64,000 nucleotides of DNA from NCBI RefSeq assembly GCF_001653195.1, contig NZ_JXBB01000002.1, forward strand, positions 1-64,000. Reading direction: 5' to 3'. Positions 17,041 through 24,542 of the stretch are shown piece by piece (positions within the stretch are counted from its first letter, which is position 1; each line of letters begins with the position of its first letter). Made by a program: the position numbers and the translations under genes. Source of the DNA: Hydrogenibacillus schlegelii. Its GTDB lineage: Bacteria > Bacillota > Bacilli > Thermicanales > DSM-22653. The notes under the pieces were generated by a model. That model saw only the letters and a program-made list of their open reading frames with translations. It searched no databases and was not told the DNA's origin.

Positions 17041-18516
17041 GTGCGGTTCGGGACGCGGCTTGTGCTCGCCTTTTCCGCCGTCGCGCTGTTTTCCACCGTC
17101 CTCGTCGGCTTCGTCGCCTCGGCCTTGCTCGAACGCAGCGCCGTCCGCTTTACCCAGGCGATCCGGTCGGTCCGCACCGATGCCCTCGTCGAAGCGCTGG
17201 CCGACTACTATGCCCGCCACGGAAGCTGGGCGGGCGTCGACCGGTGGCTCGGCTTTGTCAACCGAAGCGGTCGACCACCCGGAGATGGGGACCGGCTCCC
17301 CGGGAGCCGGTCCTTCGAGCGGCCGGAGCGGTGGACGGCGGGGCCACCGATCGAGCGGTACCGGGTCGTCGACGCCGACGGCATCGTCGTCGCCGACAGT
17401 CGCGGTGATGCGCTTGGCGTGCGGCTGGATCCGGCGACGGTGCGGGCGCAGGGCCGGCCGATCGCCGTTCGCGGCGCCGTCGTCGGTTATCTTCTCGCCA
17501 CCTCGCCGGCCTCAGAGCGCCTTACGGCTCTGGAGGCGACGTTCAAGCGGTCGGTGGGCCGCGCCGTCTGGCTGAGCGCCGGCATCTCCCTCGGGCTGGC
17601 GCTTTTTTTCGGCGCCGGGCTGGCTTCCCGGACAACGCGCCCCCTTCAGGCGCTGGAGGCGGCGATTCGTGCTCTGGCCCGGGGCGACCGGAGCGTCCGG
17701 GCTCGGGCGGAAGGCCGGGATGAGATCGCCGAGCTCGCCCGGGCGTTCAACCACATGGCGGACGAAATCGATCGCCTGGAGGCGGTGCGCAAAAATTTGA
17801 TCGCCGATGTGGCCCACGAGCTCCGGACACCGGTCTCGATCATGCGGGGCCACCTGGAAGCGATGCTGGAAAATCCCCGGGCGGCGACACCGGAGCGGCT
17901 GGCCCTTTTACACGATGAGGCGCTCCGGATGGGGCACATCCTTCAGGACTTGCAGAATCTATCGCTTGCCGATGCCGGCAAGCTCCCTCTTCACCGGGAA
18001 CGGACGGACCTGGCGGCGCTGGTGGAAAAGGTGCTGGCCGCTTTTCAACCGGCGATCGAAGACGCCGGCGTCGAGGTGCGGGCGGCCTTCCGCCCGCGGC
18101 CTCTTTGGGCGTTCATCGACCGGGCGCGAATGGAACAGGTGCTCGTGAACGTCTTCGGCAATGCCTTAAAGGTCACGCCGCCGGGGGAGACGATCGAAAT
18201 CGACGGCCGGCGGGAGGGGCAATGCCTTTCCCTTGCCATCCGGGATCCGGGCCCGGGATTTTCCCCGGAGGATCTGCCGTATGTCTTTGAGCGCTTTTAC
18301 CGGAGCGACAAAGGTCGGTCGCGCAAGGACGGCGGGACGGGTCTGGGGCTCGCCATCGCGAAAGGCTTCGTCGAAGCCCACGGCGGTTCGATCGTCGCCG
18401 CCAACCGGCCGAGCGGCGGAGCGGAGGTTACGATCGTGCTCTGCGACGACGAAGGGGGAGGGATCGAACCGGATGCAGCCGGGGGATTTTTGAGCCGGCA
18501 CGTGACATCGAGGTGA
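17041..18516 (+). CDS. Membrane sensor histidine kinase
   Basis: A kinase of 491 residues. It has a first membrane helix near 8-30, an extracytoplasmic sensing region to about 170, a second helix near 177-197, HAMP, a HisKA domain with phospho-acceptor His259 in DVAHELRTPV, and an HATPase_c domain with N, G1 (DPGPGF) and G2 (GTGLGLAIAKG) boxes. GTG 17041 follows GGAGGGG by 11 bases and begins after the regulator's TGA. It pairs with the response regulator upstream. The sensed signal is unknown. Confidence 0.88.
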   Translation: MRFGTRLVLAFSAVALFSTVLVGFVASALLERSAVRFTQAIRSVRTDALVEALADYYARHGSWAGVDRWLGFVNRSGRPPGDGDRLPGSRSFERPERWTAGPPIERYRVVDADGIVVADSRGDALGVRLDPATVRAQGRPIAVRGAVVGYLLATSPASERLTALEATFKRSVGRAVWLSAGISLGLALFFGAGLASRTTRPLQALEAAIRALARGDRSVRARAEGRDEIAELARAFNHMADEIDRLEAVRKNLIADVAHELRTPVSIMRGHLEAMLENPRAATPERLALLHDEALRMGHILQDLQNLSLADAGKLPLHRERTDLAALVEKVLAAFQPAIEDAGVEVRAAFRPRPLWAFIDRARMEQVLVNVFGNALKVTPPGETIEIDGRREGQCLSLAIRDPGPGFSPEDLPYVFERFYRSDKGRSRKDGGTGLGLAIAKGFVEAHGGSIVAANRPSGGAEVTIVLCDDEGGGIEPDAAGGFLSRHVTSR

Positions 18517-18724
18517 GCTCCTTGTCCGAACGCCGTTCGGCGTCGCGCCGTCGAGGAATGCGGGTTTGCCACGTGAACACGTGAATTCGGCCGGAGGCGG
18601 CGTGTGCCATCGTCGTGTTCGGGGCTGCCGGTGGATGAAGCAGGACGCAACCGGGGCGGTATCCCTTCGCCGGGATATGTGTCTATGAGTTGAGGAACGG
18701 ATCAGAAATCAGAGGAGGATACCT

Positions 18725-19189
18725 ATGGGCGTAAAAATTCTGTTATTGGAGGAATCCTCGGAAGAAGCAACGGAAACGCCGGATGATGAACGCTTTTCCT
18801 GGGATGCAACCCTTTTGTTCTATAACAAAAAAGACGGCGTAGAAATAAAAACGGAATTATTATATTTAACGATCTACACTTTGCTTGATAAATTTGTAGA
18901 TTTATTATCACGGAAAATAGATCATTTTAAAATAGAGCCGATCGGTTATTCCGTACAGAACCGATGTCACTTCACCGCAACCAACGGTCATGTGGTCATC
19001 GAAAACATGCACCATTCCATCACGTACGGGAAAAAGGCCCTCTTTTGCGATTTGATTAATGAGATTAAGGCATTCATAAAAAAATATAACAAAAACATTC
19101 ATTGTCATGAAGATAAAAAAAGGCTGCTTCTCATCGCTGAACAGATCCGCGACGCGGAAGAAAAGATCGGGCCATGTCGCGCGTTATGA
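18725..19189 (+). CDS. AT-rich orphan hypothetical protein
   Basis: A 154-residue soluble protein rich in Lys, Ile, Asn and Asp, with codon and base use clearly more AT-rich than its surroundings. It has no signal peptide or membrane helix. Residues 40-70 and 110-130 look helical, and I recognise no family. AGAGGAGG before ATG 18725 is an excellent ribosome binding site, so the gene is likely to be expressed. The composition suggests recent horizontal acquisition. Neither a toxin partner nor mobility gene is next to it. Confidence 0.6.
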   Translation: MGVKILLLEESSEEATETPDDERFSWDATLLFYNKKDGVEIKTELLYLTIYTLLDKFVDLLSRKIDHFKIEPIGYSVQNRCHFTATNGHVVIENMHHSITYGKKALFCDLINEIKAFIKKYNKNIHCHEDKKRLLLIAEQIRDAEEKIGPCRAL

Positions 19190-19327
19190 ATCCGCGTTTT
19201 CCGATGCGTCACATCGACCGCGTTACGGGGGCTGATCCGGTGTCTCCCGGCGTGCTGGATTCCAAGAGCGACTAAACATCTCGGGGCCCCGTTCCGGATG
19301 ACGGTAGATGATGACGGAAGAAACAAT

Positions 19328-19358
19328 AACCGGGAAAGCCGAAGCTTTCCCGGTTTTT
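19328..19358. terminator. Bidirectional terminator
   Basis: AACCGGGAAAGC and GCTTTCCCGGTT form a 12-base perfect stem with loop CGAA. Ts follow on the + strand and the complementary flank is A-rich. It can end both the AT-rich gene (+) and the YjcZ-like miniprotein genes (-). Confidence 0.85.
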
Positions 19359-19382
19359 CAATTGTAGGGGTCCCATCGTCCT

Positions 19383-19517
19383 TCAGGCGATGATGCCGGC
19401 CCGAAGGATGATGACGAGCAGGACGTAGATGACGACGGCGAAGGCGAAGACGCTGCCGACGCCGTAGCCGTACGTCACGGCCGGGGTCGTGCCCGCCTGA
19501 GCCGAAGCGAAGGCCAT
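19383..19517 (-). CDS. YjcZ-type sporulation miniprotein
   Basis: A 44-residue protein. The N-terminus is rich in Ala, Gly and Tyr (TYGYGVGS) and is followed by one membrane helix of the form FAFAVVIYVLLVIILRAG. This is the layout of the YjcZ/CsfX-like small proteins of Bacillus, some of which are spore-associated. A perfect AAAGGAGGTGA lies 5 bases before the start. It is one of two similar miniprotein genes in tandem. Confidence 0.78.
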   Translation of the reverse strand: MAFASAQAGTTPAVTYGYGVGSVFAFAVVIYVLLVIILRAGIIA

Positions 19518-19580
19518 CTCGGTCACCTCCTTTGCGGAGTCTCCTCGGCCGCCTTCGGCAGCGCGGCGGCGACGAGATGA

Positions 19581-19688
19581 TTACGCCCACCAACGACCAT
19601 CGAGGACGATGACGAGGAGCACGTAGATGACGATCGCGAAGGCAAACAGGCTCATACCGCCGACATACGGCGTTCCGGCGTGGGTCAT
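19581..19688 (-). CDS. YjcZ-type sporulation miniprotein, second copy
   Basis: A 35-residue protein opening MTHAGTPYVGG, then the segment SLFAFAIVIYVLLVIVLDG. It shares the FAFA(V/I)VIYVLLVI helix with the copy at 19383 but has a shorter head and ends RWWA. GAAAGGAGGTGC precedes the start. The two genes are 63 bases apart on the same strand and end at the terminator at 19328. Confidence 0.75.
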   Translation of the reverse strand: MTHAGTPYVGGMSLFAFAIVIYVLLVIVLDGRWWA

Positions 19689-20016
19689 GCGCTGCACCTC
19701 CTTTCGCTCTTACCATATGGCATTGTCCGACCGGCGGTGTGGGACGGAGCCCGCCCGTTTTTCGCCGGCGCTTCATGGAACGACAGGGTCGAGCATCGGA
19801 ATGACGGAAAGAAGAAAAGGTATGCGGCAAGATCTCATCCGAGTCGCGTTTCCCTTCGTTACGTGACATTACGCCCGATAATGTACATTATGTAAACATG
19901 TAAACTAAAAAGGGACAAAGAGACCAGCCGCCGACCGCCGCGCGCCGCACGGAAGTCGGGGCTTTCGCCAAGCTCGTCTGACCGTATGGTTCGGGGCTTG
20001 CGTCTATGGTTCGGGG
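19689..20016. other. Intergenic stretch with palindrome and direct repeats
   Basis: No gene is seen. It holds the 12-base palindrome TAATGTACATTA (19879-19890), followed at once by TGTAAAC at 19891 and again at 19899 (period 8). These may be an operator for the miniprotein genes on the minus strand. Near its end, TATGGTTCGGGGCT occurs at 19985-19998 and again at 20005-20018, the second copy reaching the stop of the lipoprotein gene. Confidence 0.45.
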
Positions 20017-21174
20017 CTAAGGATTCGTGCTGTCGAGCGGCCTGAGCGAGTTTGCCATGAGCGGAATCGTAAGCCGGTTGTCCGGCTCGCCGTCCTTCGG
20101 CGAACGCGTGAACAAATTGAGATTCAAAAACGGATTGGTGGCCGAACCGTCGTATTTGTCGATACGGATACGAAACGGCGCCCAGGCAGGCGCGGCTCGA
20201 TCAAGCTGGACGTCGTCGCCGCCATATTCGACATGACCGTCATCGAGCGACCAGTGAAAGACGCCCTCAAAGACGCGCGCCTCTCCTTCGATGAGGAAAT
20301 CTCCTTTTTGCACCGTATATGGGAGCGGCCGGAAAACGCGAAATGCTGCATTTTTCATCACGACCGGTTTCGCCGTGATCACCTCGGCGTTCGTCGCGTC
20401 GCCGTCACGGTGAACGAGCACGGCTTGGCCGAAAGACAGCGACGCGTCGACGAACGAGACGACCCACGTCCCGTCGCCGGCAAGCGGCGCCACCCCGGAG
20501 ATGGCCCAGATCGCGCCCGGCGGTCCGGCTTCGGACTTTGCCGCCTCCCCTGCTTCTTCCGTGATCAACGTGGAAAAATCCGTTTCCTTTTTCCAGGCCT
20601 CGAGGACGGCAAAGGCCTTTCGGACGAGCGCGGCAACGTCGGACGTTGCGGCGTCCCCGTCGGCAACCGGTTGGTTCGCTTTTTCACCGCTTGCGTCTCC
20701 ATCCGGCGTCGCGATCCCTTTCTCGAGCCGGACGATCTTATTCAGCGTCGGAATCGCACCCTGCTCTTCCCCACCGGCCCCGCTGACGTCCAAGAAATCG
20801 CCGAGGCGAAGGGACTCCGCAGGCAGTGGCGTCCCGGAGGGGTCAGTAATCGACGTCCCTTCGCCATAGCGGAACGTCTCCACGGCGACGATCGGACGAC
20901 CGGCGGCATCGACGTTCAGGCGGGTCAGGACGAGGCGCCCGTTTTCCCGGTCGACGGCCGCCAGGTGTCCCCGCATGGAAATCGCAGCGCCCGGCGAGCG
21001 TTCCGGATCCGGCGTCGAAGCTTCCGGCGGCCGGCGATCCGATTCCGCGCTGCAGGCGGAGAGCAAGGCGGCGAAGGCGATCGGAAAAATAAGGGAAGCG
21101 GCAAAGGAAAAAAGCAAAGTCCGTCCGATCGCCCCGGTCGTTTTTCGCATCCGTCCGTTCAATACGCATACCAT
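20017..21174 (-). CDS. Lipoprotein of unknown function
   Basis: Up to 385 residues. A lipoprotein signal peptide ends in the lipobox LLSAC about 40 residues in, followed by a Pro/Ser/Glu-rich spacer. A small beta domain (about 67-150, MRGHLAAVDRENGRLVLTRL) recalls DUF5666-like OB folds. The C-terminal part is not recognised. ATG 21174 has AAGGG directly against it. TTG 21162 or ATG 21150 would give more normal spacing and still keep the signal peptide. The decayed gene at 21184-21560 lies just upstream on the same strand, so the two were probably one operon. Confidence 0.62.
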   Translation of the reverse strand: MVCVLNGRMRKTTGAIGRTLLFSFAASLIFPIAFAALLSACSAESDRRPPEASTPDPERSPGAAISMRGHLAAVDRENGRLVLTRLNVDAAGRPIVAVETFRYGEGTSITDPSGTPLPAESLRLGDFLDVSGAGGEEQGAIPTLNKIVRLEKGIATPDGDASGEKANQPVADGDAATSDVAALVRKAFAVLEAWKKETDFSTLITEEAGEAAKSEAGPPGAIWAISGVAPLAGDGTWVVSFVDASLSFGQAVLVHRDGDATNAEVITAKPVVMKNAAFRVFRPLPYTVQKGDFLIEGEARVFEGVFHWSLDDGHVEYGGDDVQLDRAAPAWAPFRIRIDKYDGSATNPFLNLNLFTRSPKDGEPDNRLTIPLMANSLRPLDSTNP

Positions 21175-21183
21175 CCCTTCTCA

Positions 21184-21560
21184 TCACAAACACATCACAA
21201 AGAGCATCTCATCGGTCTTGTTGCCGAGCGCGACGCTGTAATGTCCGTCTTTCGGCACCGTCAGGACGGTTCGAAGGGCAGCTTGAGGCCCGAGTCGATC
21301 CAGATGAATTTGCCCGCCTCGGTGTCGTACAGGCCGACCCGAAGGACGCCGGCGCCGGACGGCGTTCAGATGAGCGAGATGTCCGGCGTCGATCCTTTCG
21401 ACAACATGACCAAAACGATTCCGGCCATACGCGTTGGCGTGTTCGTGCCGTCTTCGTGGATCGCCGTTCCGGTTTCAAAGGAAGGCACCGGCCGCCTAAA
21501 ATCCGTCGAGAGGATCCGCCGAGCGATTGTTTCCGTCGAATTCGGCCGGCGGCCTGCCAT
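21184..21560 (-). pseudogene. Decayed small gene with in-frame TGA and frameshift
   Basis: Reading from ATG 21560, the frame gives a plausible protein up to GSTPDISLI, then TGA at 21368-21366. It continues in frame as TPSGAGVLRVGLYDTEAGKF, reaches a second stop near 21270, and in another frame resumes RTVLTVPKDGHYSVALGNKT to a stop at 21184. The tail looks like a beta-sandwich domain of secreted Bacillus proteins. One substitution plus one small indel would restore about 125 residues. The family is unknown. Confidence 0.5.
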
Positions 21561-21807
21561 TAGGAGCGATCCCCCTTTCTTCCCTTTCATTCGCCCGACT
21601 TCATCCTTTCTTGCATTCTTTCTTGATTCACTTTCCGCTTCTGCTTCCTCGCTTCCTTCCCTTTTTTCACGATCCCGGCTTCTGAGAATGATCGCAAGCC
21701 CGAGTTCATCATCCCGTCGCATCTATCGTATCATTATACCATAACGATCACGCCGTTCCATCGATCCTTTCCCGGAATCTTCCCTCATCGCATCGTGCAA
21801 TCCATCG
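21561..21807. other. Intergenic stretch, no gene seen
   Basis: A pyrimidine-rich (+ strand) segment between the decayed gene and the terminator of the Mn catalase gene. ORFs reading through it are compositionally biased and lack ribosome binding sites, so I annotate none. Confidence 0.4.
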
Positions 21808-21837
21808 AAAAAAGGGCTTGCAAAAACGCAAGCCCTT
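21808..21837 (-). terminator. Terminator of the Mn catalase gene
   Basis: GGGCTTGC pairs with GCAAGCCC around a six-base loop. On the minus strand a run of Ts follows. It lies 20 bases beyond the catalase stop codon. Confidence 0.85.
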
Positions 21838-21856
21838 TACATTCGTGTCATTTTAC

Positions 21857-22753
21857 TTATAATCTCGTGCTCCGCTTCATGATCGCCGCGGCAATCTCCG
21901 CCAGTTCTTCCGGATGATAGCCAGGAGCGAAGGCGTTCGGGATGGCTGCAAGATCGGGGATCTCCCCGCCTTCCGGCGGACCGTCGACCACGTCGAGCGT
22001 GCCGCCGTCGGGATGCTCCCCTTTCCAAAGGGCCGCGATCTCGCGATAATCGTCGGGGCTGAAGCGATAGAGACGCCGGTGCAGGCCTTGGTCCCGGTAT
22101 TTTTTCGCCTCAGGAATTCTTTCGTCGGAAATCTTCGGGATCGGCAACAGTTTCTTCACCTCGACGCCGGTCAGAGATTCAAGGGCGAGGGCGTACGACA
22201 GGGCATGGACGCCGCCTCGGACGAGGAGATAACCGATCATCTCGCGGGCGACCGGATGCGTCGTCATTTCATAGACGCGGAGTTTGTGCATGCGGGCTCC
22301 GTTTTCCAGAAAGAAATTGTGCAAAAGATCGAGGACGAGGTCACCGCTGTTGAACACGTAATCTCCCTGCCACGGAGCGCCCATCGAGTTGGTCGCCAGC
22401 GCCGTCCGGCCGGTGAGGATGGAAAAGTGGCTGTTCCGCTTCGCCGTCCCGCCGGCAAGGGGCGCTTCTGTCGGCGGTCGATCGTCAACGGAGCCTTCGA
22501 GCAAAAGGTTGACGGTGTTGGCGACAAGTTCGATGTGGCCGAGCTCTTCGGCGGCGATGTTGGCGATCAGGCTGTAGTACGGGCGCAGCGCTTTTTTCTG
22601 CCGGAAATTGAACGACTGCATCGTGTAGTTCATCAAGGTCGACATCTCGCCAAATCGCCCGCCGAACAGCTCCTGAACCGCGGCGGCCGCATCGGGATCG
22701 GGGTCGGTCACCCGCGGCAGCTCGATCTGCAGTCGGTCGATGCGCAAATACAT
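21857..22753 (-). CDS. Manganese catalase
   Basis: A 298-residue ferritin-fold protein. Di-manganese ligands are visible as Glu36, Glu70 and His73 (AAEELGHIE), with the third and fourth in the ENGARMHKLRVYEM/THPVAREM region. This is the non-heme catalase family (KatM/YdbD and spore coat CotJC relatives) that decomposes H2O2. The conserved substrate-channel segment ATNSMGAPWQGDYVF is present. A good promoter (TTGTCC, 17 bases, TATAGT) precedes it, and it appears monocistronic with its own terminator. A spore-coat role is possible; no cotJA/B genes are adjacent. Confidence 0.88.
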   Translation of the reverse strand: MYLRIDRLQIELPRVTDPDPDAAAAVQELFGGRFGEMSTLMNYTMQSFNFRQKKALRPYYSLIANIAAEELGHIELVANTVNLLLEGSVDDRPPTEAPLAGGTAKRNSHFSILTGRTALATNSMGAPWQGDYVFNSGDLVLDLLHNFFLENGARMHKLRVYEMTTHPVAREMIGYLLVRGGVHALSYALALESLTGVEVKKLLPIPKISDERIPEAKKYRDQGLHRRLYRFSPDDYREIAALWKGEHPDGGTLDVVDGPPEGGEIPDLAAIPNAFAPGYHPEELAEIAAAIMKRSTRL

Positions 22754-22801
22754 CGGTTCGCCTCCTCTTCACCCAGGGATTGAATTTATGATCGCACTTA
22801 G

Positions 22802-22830
22802 ACTATATATAAATAATTTCTCGAGGACAA
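22802..22830 (-). promoter_or_regulatory. Promoter of the Mn catalase gene
   Basis: On the minus strand TTGTCC (22830-22825) and TATAGT (22807-22802) are 17 bases apart in an AT-rich stretch, about 50 bases before the catalase start. Confidence 0.65.
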
Positions 22831-22964
22831 TCCCTCATTTTTGCAGGTGCGCTTTCCCCTGGCGTAAGGGGACCCAATCTGTTTTTGTTTCGACGTTCGT
22901 CACCGGCTTCTTTCCTGGCGCATATCGTATGACGAACGCCTAACCGACGAAAGGAGGCAGCAAA

Positions 22965-24113
22965 ATGGCGGCTCCGGACCATGCCGGGGGATTTCGAACG
23001 ATGCGGCGAAGGATTCGTTGGGCGCTCGCCGCGTTCGTCGTCGCTTCCCTCGTTCTTCTTGGCGCCTGTCAGAAAACAGCGCCGGACGGTCCGAAAGGCT
23101 CTCAAGCGGAATCGGTGCCGGCTGGCGGCGGCAAAGGAGCATCGGGAGCGGAGGTGGCCCCGTCTGACGGAAGGCAGGATGCGGCGCCGGCGAAGGCGCT
23201 CAAAAAGCTGAAGCTTTATGAGGTGACCCATTCGCTTTTCTATGCGCCGCAGTACGTGGCGAAAAATCTCGGCTTTTTCCGGGAAGAAGGCCTCGACGTC
23301 GAGATCGTCTCCGGAGAAGGGGGCGACAAGGTGACGACGGCGCTTCTTTCGGGGCAGGCGGACCTCATCCTCGTCGGCGCCGAAATGGCGGTCTACGTCA
23401 ACGCCCAGAACCCGAGCGATCCGATCGTCGTCTTTGCTCGCCTGACGCAGCGGGACGGAAGCTTTCTCGTCGCCCGGGAGCCGATGCCGAATTTCCGCTG
23501 GGAAGATCTGCGCGGAAAAGCGTATCTTGCCCAGAGGAAAGGGGGCATGCCCGACACGATCGCCCAGCACATTTTGCGGAAACACGGCCTTGAGCCGGGC
23601 CGGGATCTCGAGTACCTGCAAAACGTCGATTACGCCAACCTGGCTCCGGCGTTTATGGCCGGAACGGGGGACGTCGTTCAGCTATTTGAGCCGTTTGCCT
23701 CCCAGGTGGAGCGGGCCGGAAAAGGTTATGTCGTGGCCGGCCTCGGCGAGGAGGCCGGGACCGTCCTGTATACGTCTTACTTGACGCGGCGTTCCCGGTT
23801 GGAGACCGATCGCGACGCCTTCGTCGCTTTTACGCGGGCGATTGCCCGAGCACAGACCTATGTGCTCGAACATGACGATGCGACGGTTTACAAAGCGCTC
23901 AAAGACGACTTTTCCGGCCTTGACCGGGAAGTGGCCCTCAAGATTCTCGAACGGCTGAGAAGCCAGGACGTCTGGAGCCACGATCCGCTGCCGCCCAAAG
24001 AAGATTACGCCCGAACGCTCGAGCTCATCCGGGAAGCCGGGCGGCTTGAGCATCCTCTCCCCTATGAAGCGGTGGTCGATCCGACCGTCGCCGAGGCGGC
24101 GCTGGCAAGGTAA
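22965..24113 (+). CDS. NMT1/THI5-like ABC transporter substrate-binding lipoprotein
   Basis: A 382-residue exported protein. The lipobox LLGAC places the lipidated Cys at 35, followed by a low-complexity spacer to about residue 80. The periplasmic-binding fold of the NMT1/SsuA/TauA class begins with LYEVTHSLFYAPQYVAKNLG and includes TALLSGQADLILVG. Members bind nitrate, sulfonates, taurine or thiamine precursors. AAAGGAGGCAG precedes ATG 22965. No permease or ATPase gene is adjacent, so it must work with a transporter encoded elsewhere or is a remnant of a larger operon. Confidence 0.8.
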   Translation: MAAPDHAGGFRTMRRRIRWALAAFVVASLVLLGACQKTAPDGPKGSQAESVPAGGGKGASGAEVAPSDGRQDAAPAKALKKLKLYEVTHSLFYAPQYVAKNLGFFREEGLDVEIVSGEGGDKVTTALLSGQADLILVGAEMAVYVNAQNPSDPIVVFARLTQRDGSFLVAREPMPNFRWEDLRGKAYLAQRKGGMPDTIAQHILRKHGLEPGRDLEYLQNVDYANLAPAFMAGTGDVVQLFEPFASQVERAGKGYVVAGLGEEAGTVLYTSYLTRRSRLETDRDAFVAFTRAIARAQTYVLEHDDATVYKALKDDFSGLDREVALKILERLRSQDVWSHDPLPPKEDYARTLELIREAGRLEHPLPYEAVVDPTVAEAALAR

Positions 24114-24542
24114 AAACCCGATCGGAAACGGGTAAGCGCTCGCCACCGCCGATCCGCTTCGGTTCAAAATGGCCGCGATGAAAAAGCCAAAAGAAAAGCG
24201 GGCAATCGCGAGATGGCCCCGCGGCTTTATGAGCGGCTGGCTCATTTTACCGAGGGGCCGATCGTTATCGGGGCCACGCTGACCGAATGGGACACCCATG
24301 ACGATATTCCGGTGCTGTCGGCGCCGTGCGAGGAACCGGTTGGAGAAGCAATGAAAAAGCACAAAAAACCGGTCCTTAGCTCGAAAAAGGCTTTGCTGGT
24401 CGAGTCGCCTCTCCTTCCCTCCCTCCTCCTTGCCTCGGCGAAGCGCCGAACTCCGATGAGAAAACGGGCTTTTGCCCAAAGAGGGAAAGAACGAACAGTT
24501 CCCCGGCCGACGTCCAGGCCGGCCGGGGGCCAGCGCCAAGCC
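24114..24542. other. Intergenic stretch with possible coding remnants
   Basis: No intact gene is supported. Short open stretches (for example from 24213) have protein-like composition, such as GPIVIGATLTEWDTHDD, but no ribosome binding site and no continuation. They could be remnants of transporter genes that once followed the binding protein. Confidence 0.35.

Noticed and set aside
22855-22872. TCCCCT/AGGGGA hairpin before the binding-protein gene as a riboswitch
   Set aside because: It is isolated and short, with no aptamer-like conserved sequence and no T-run.
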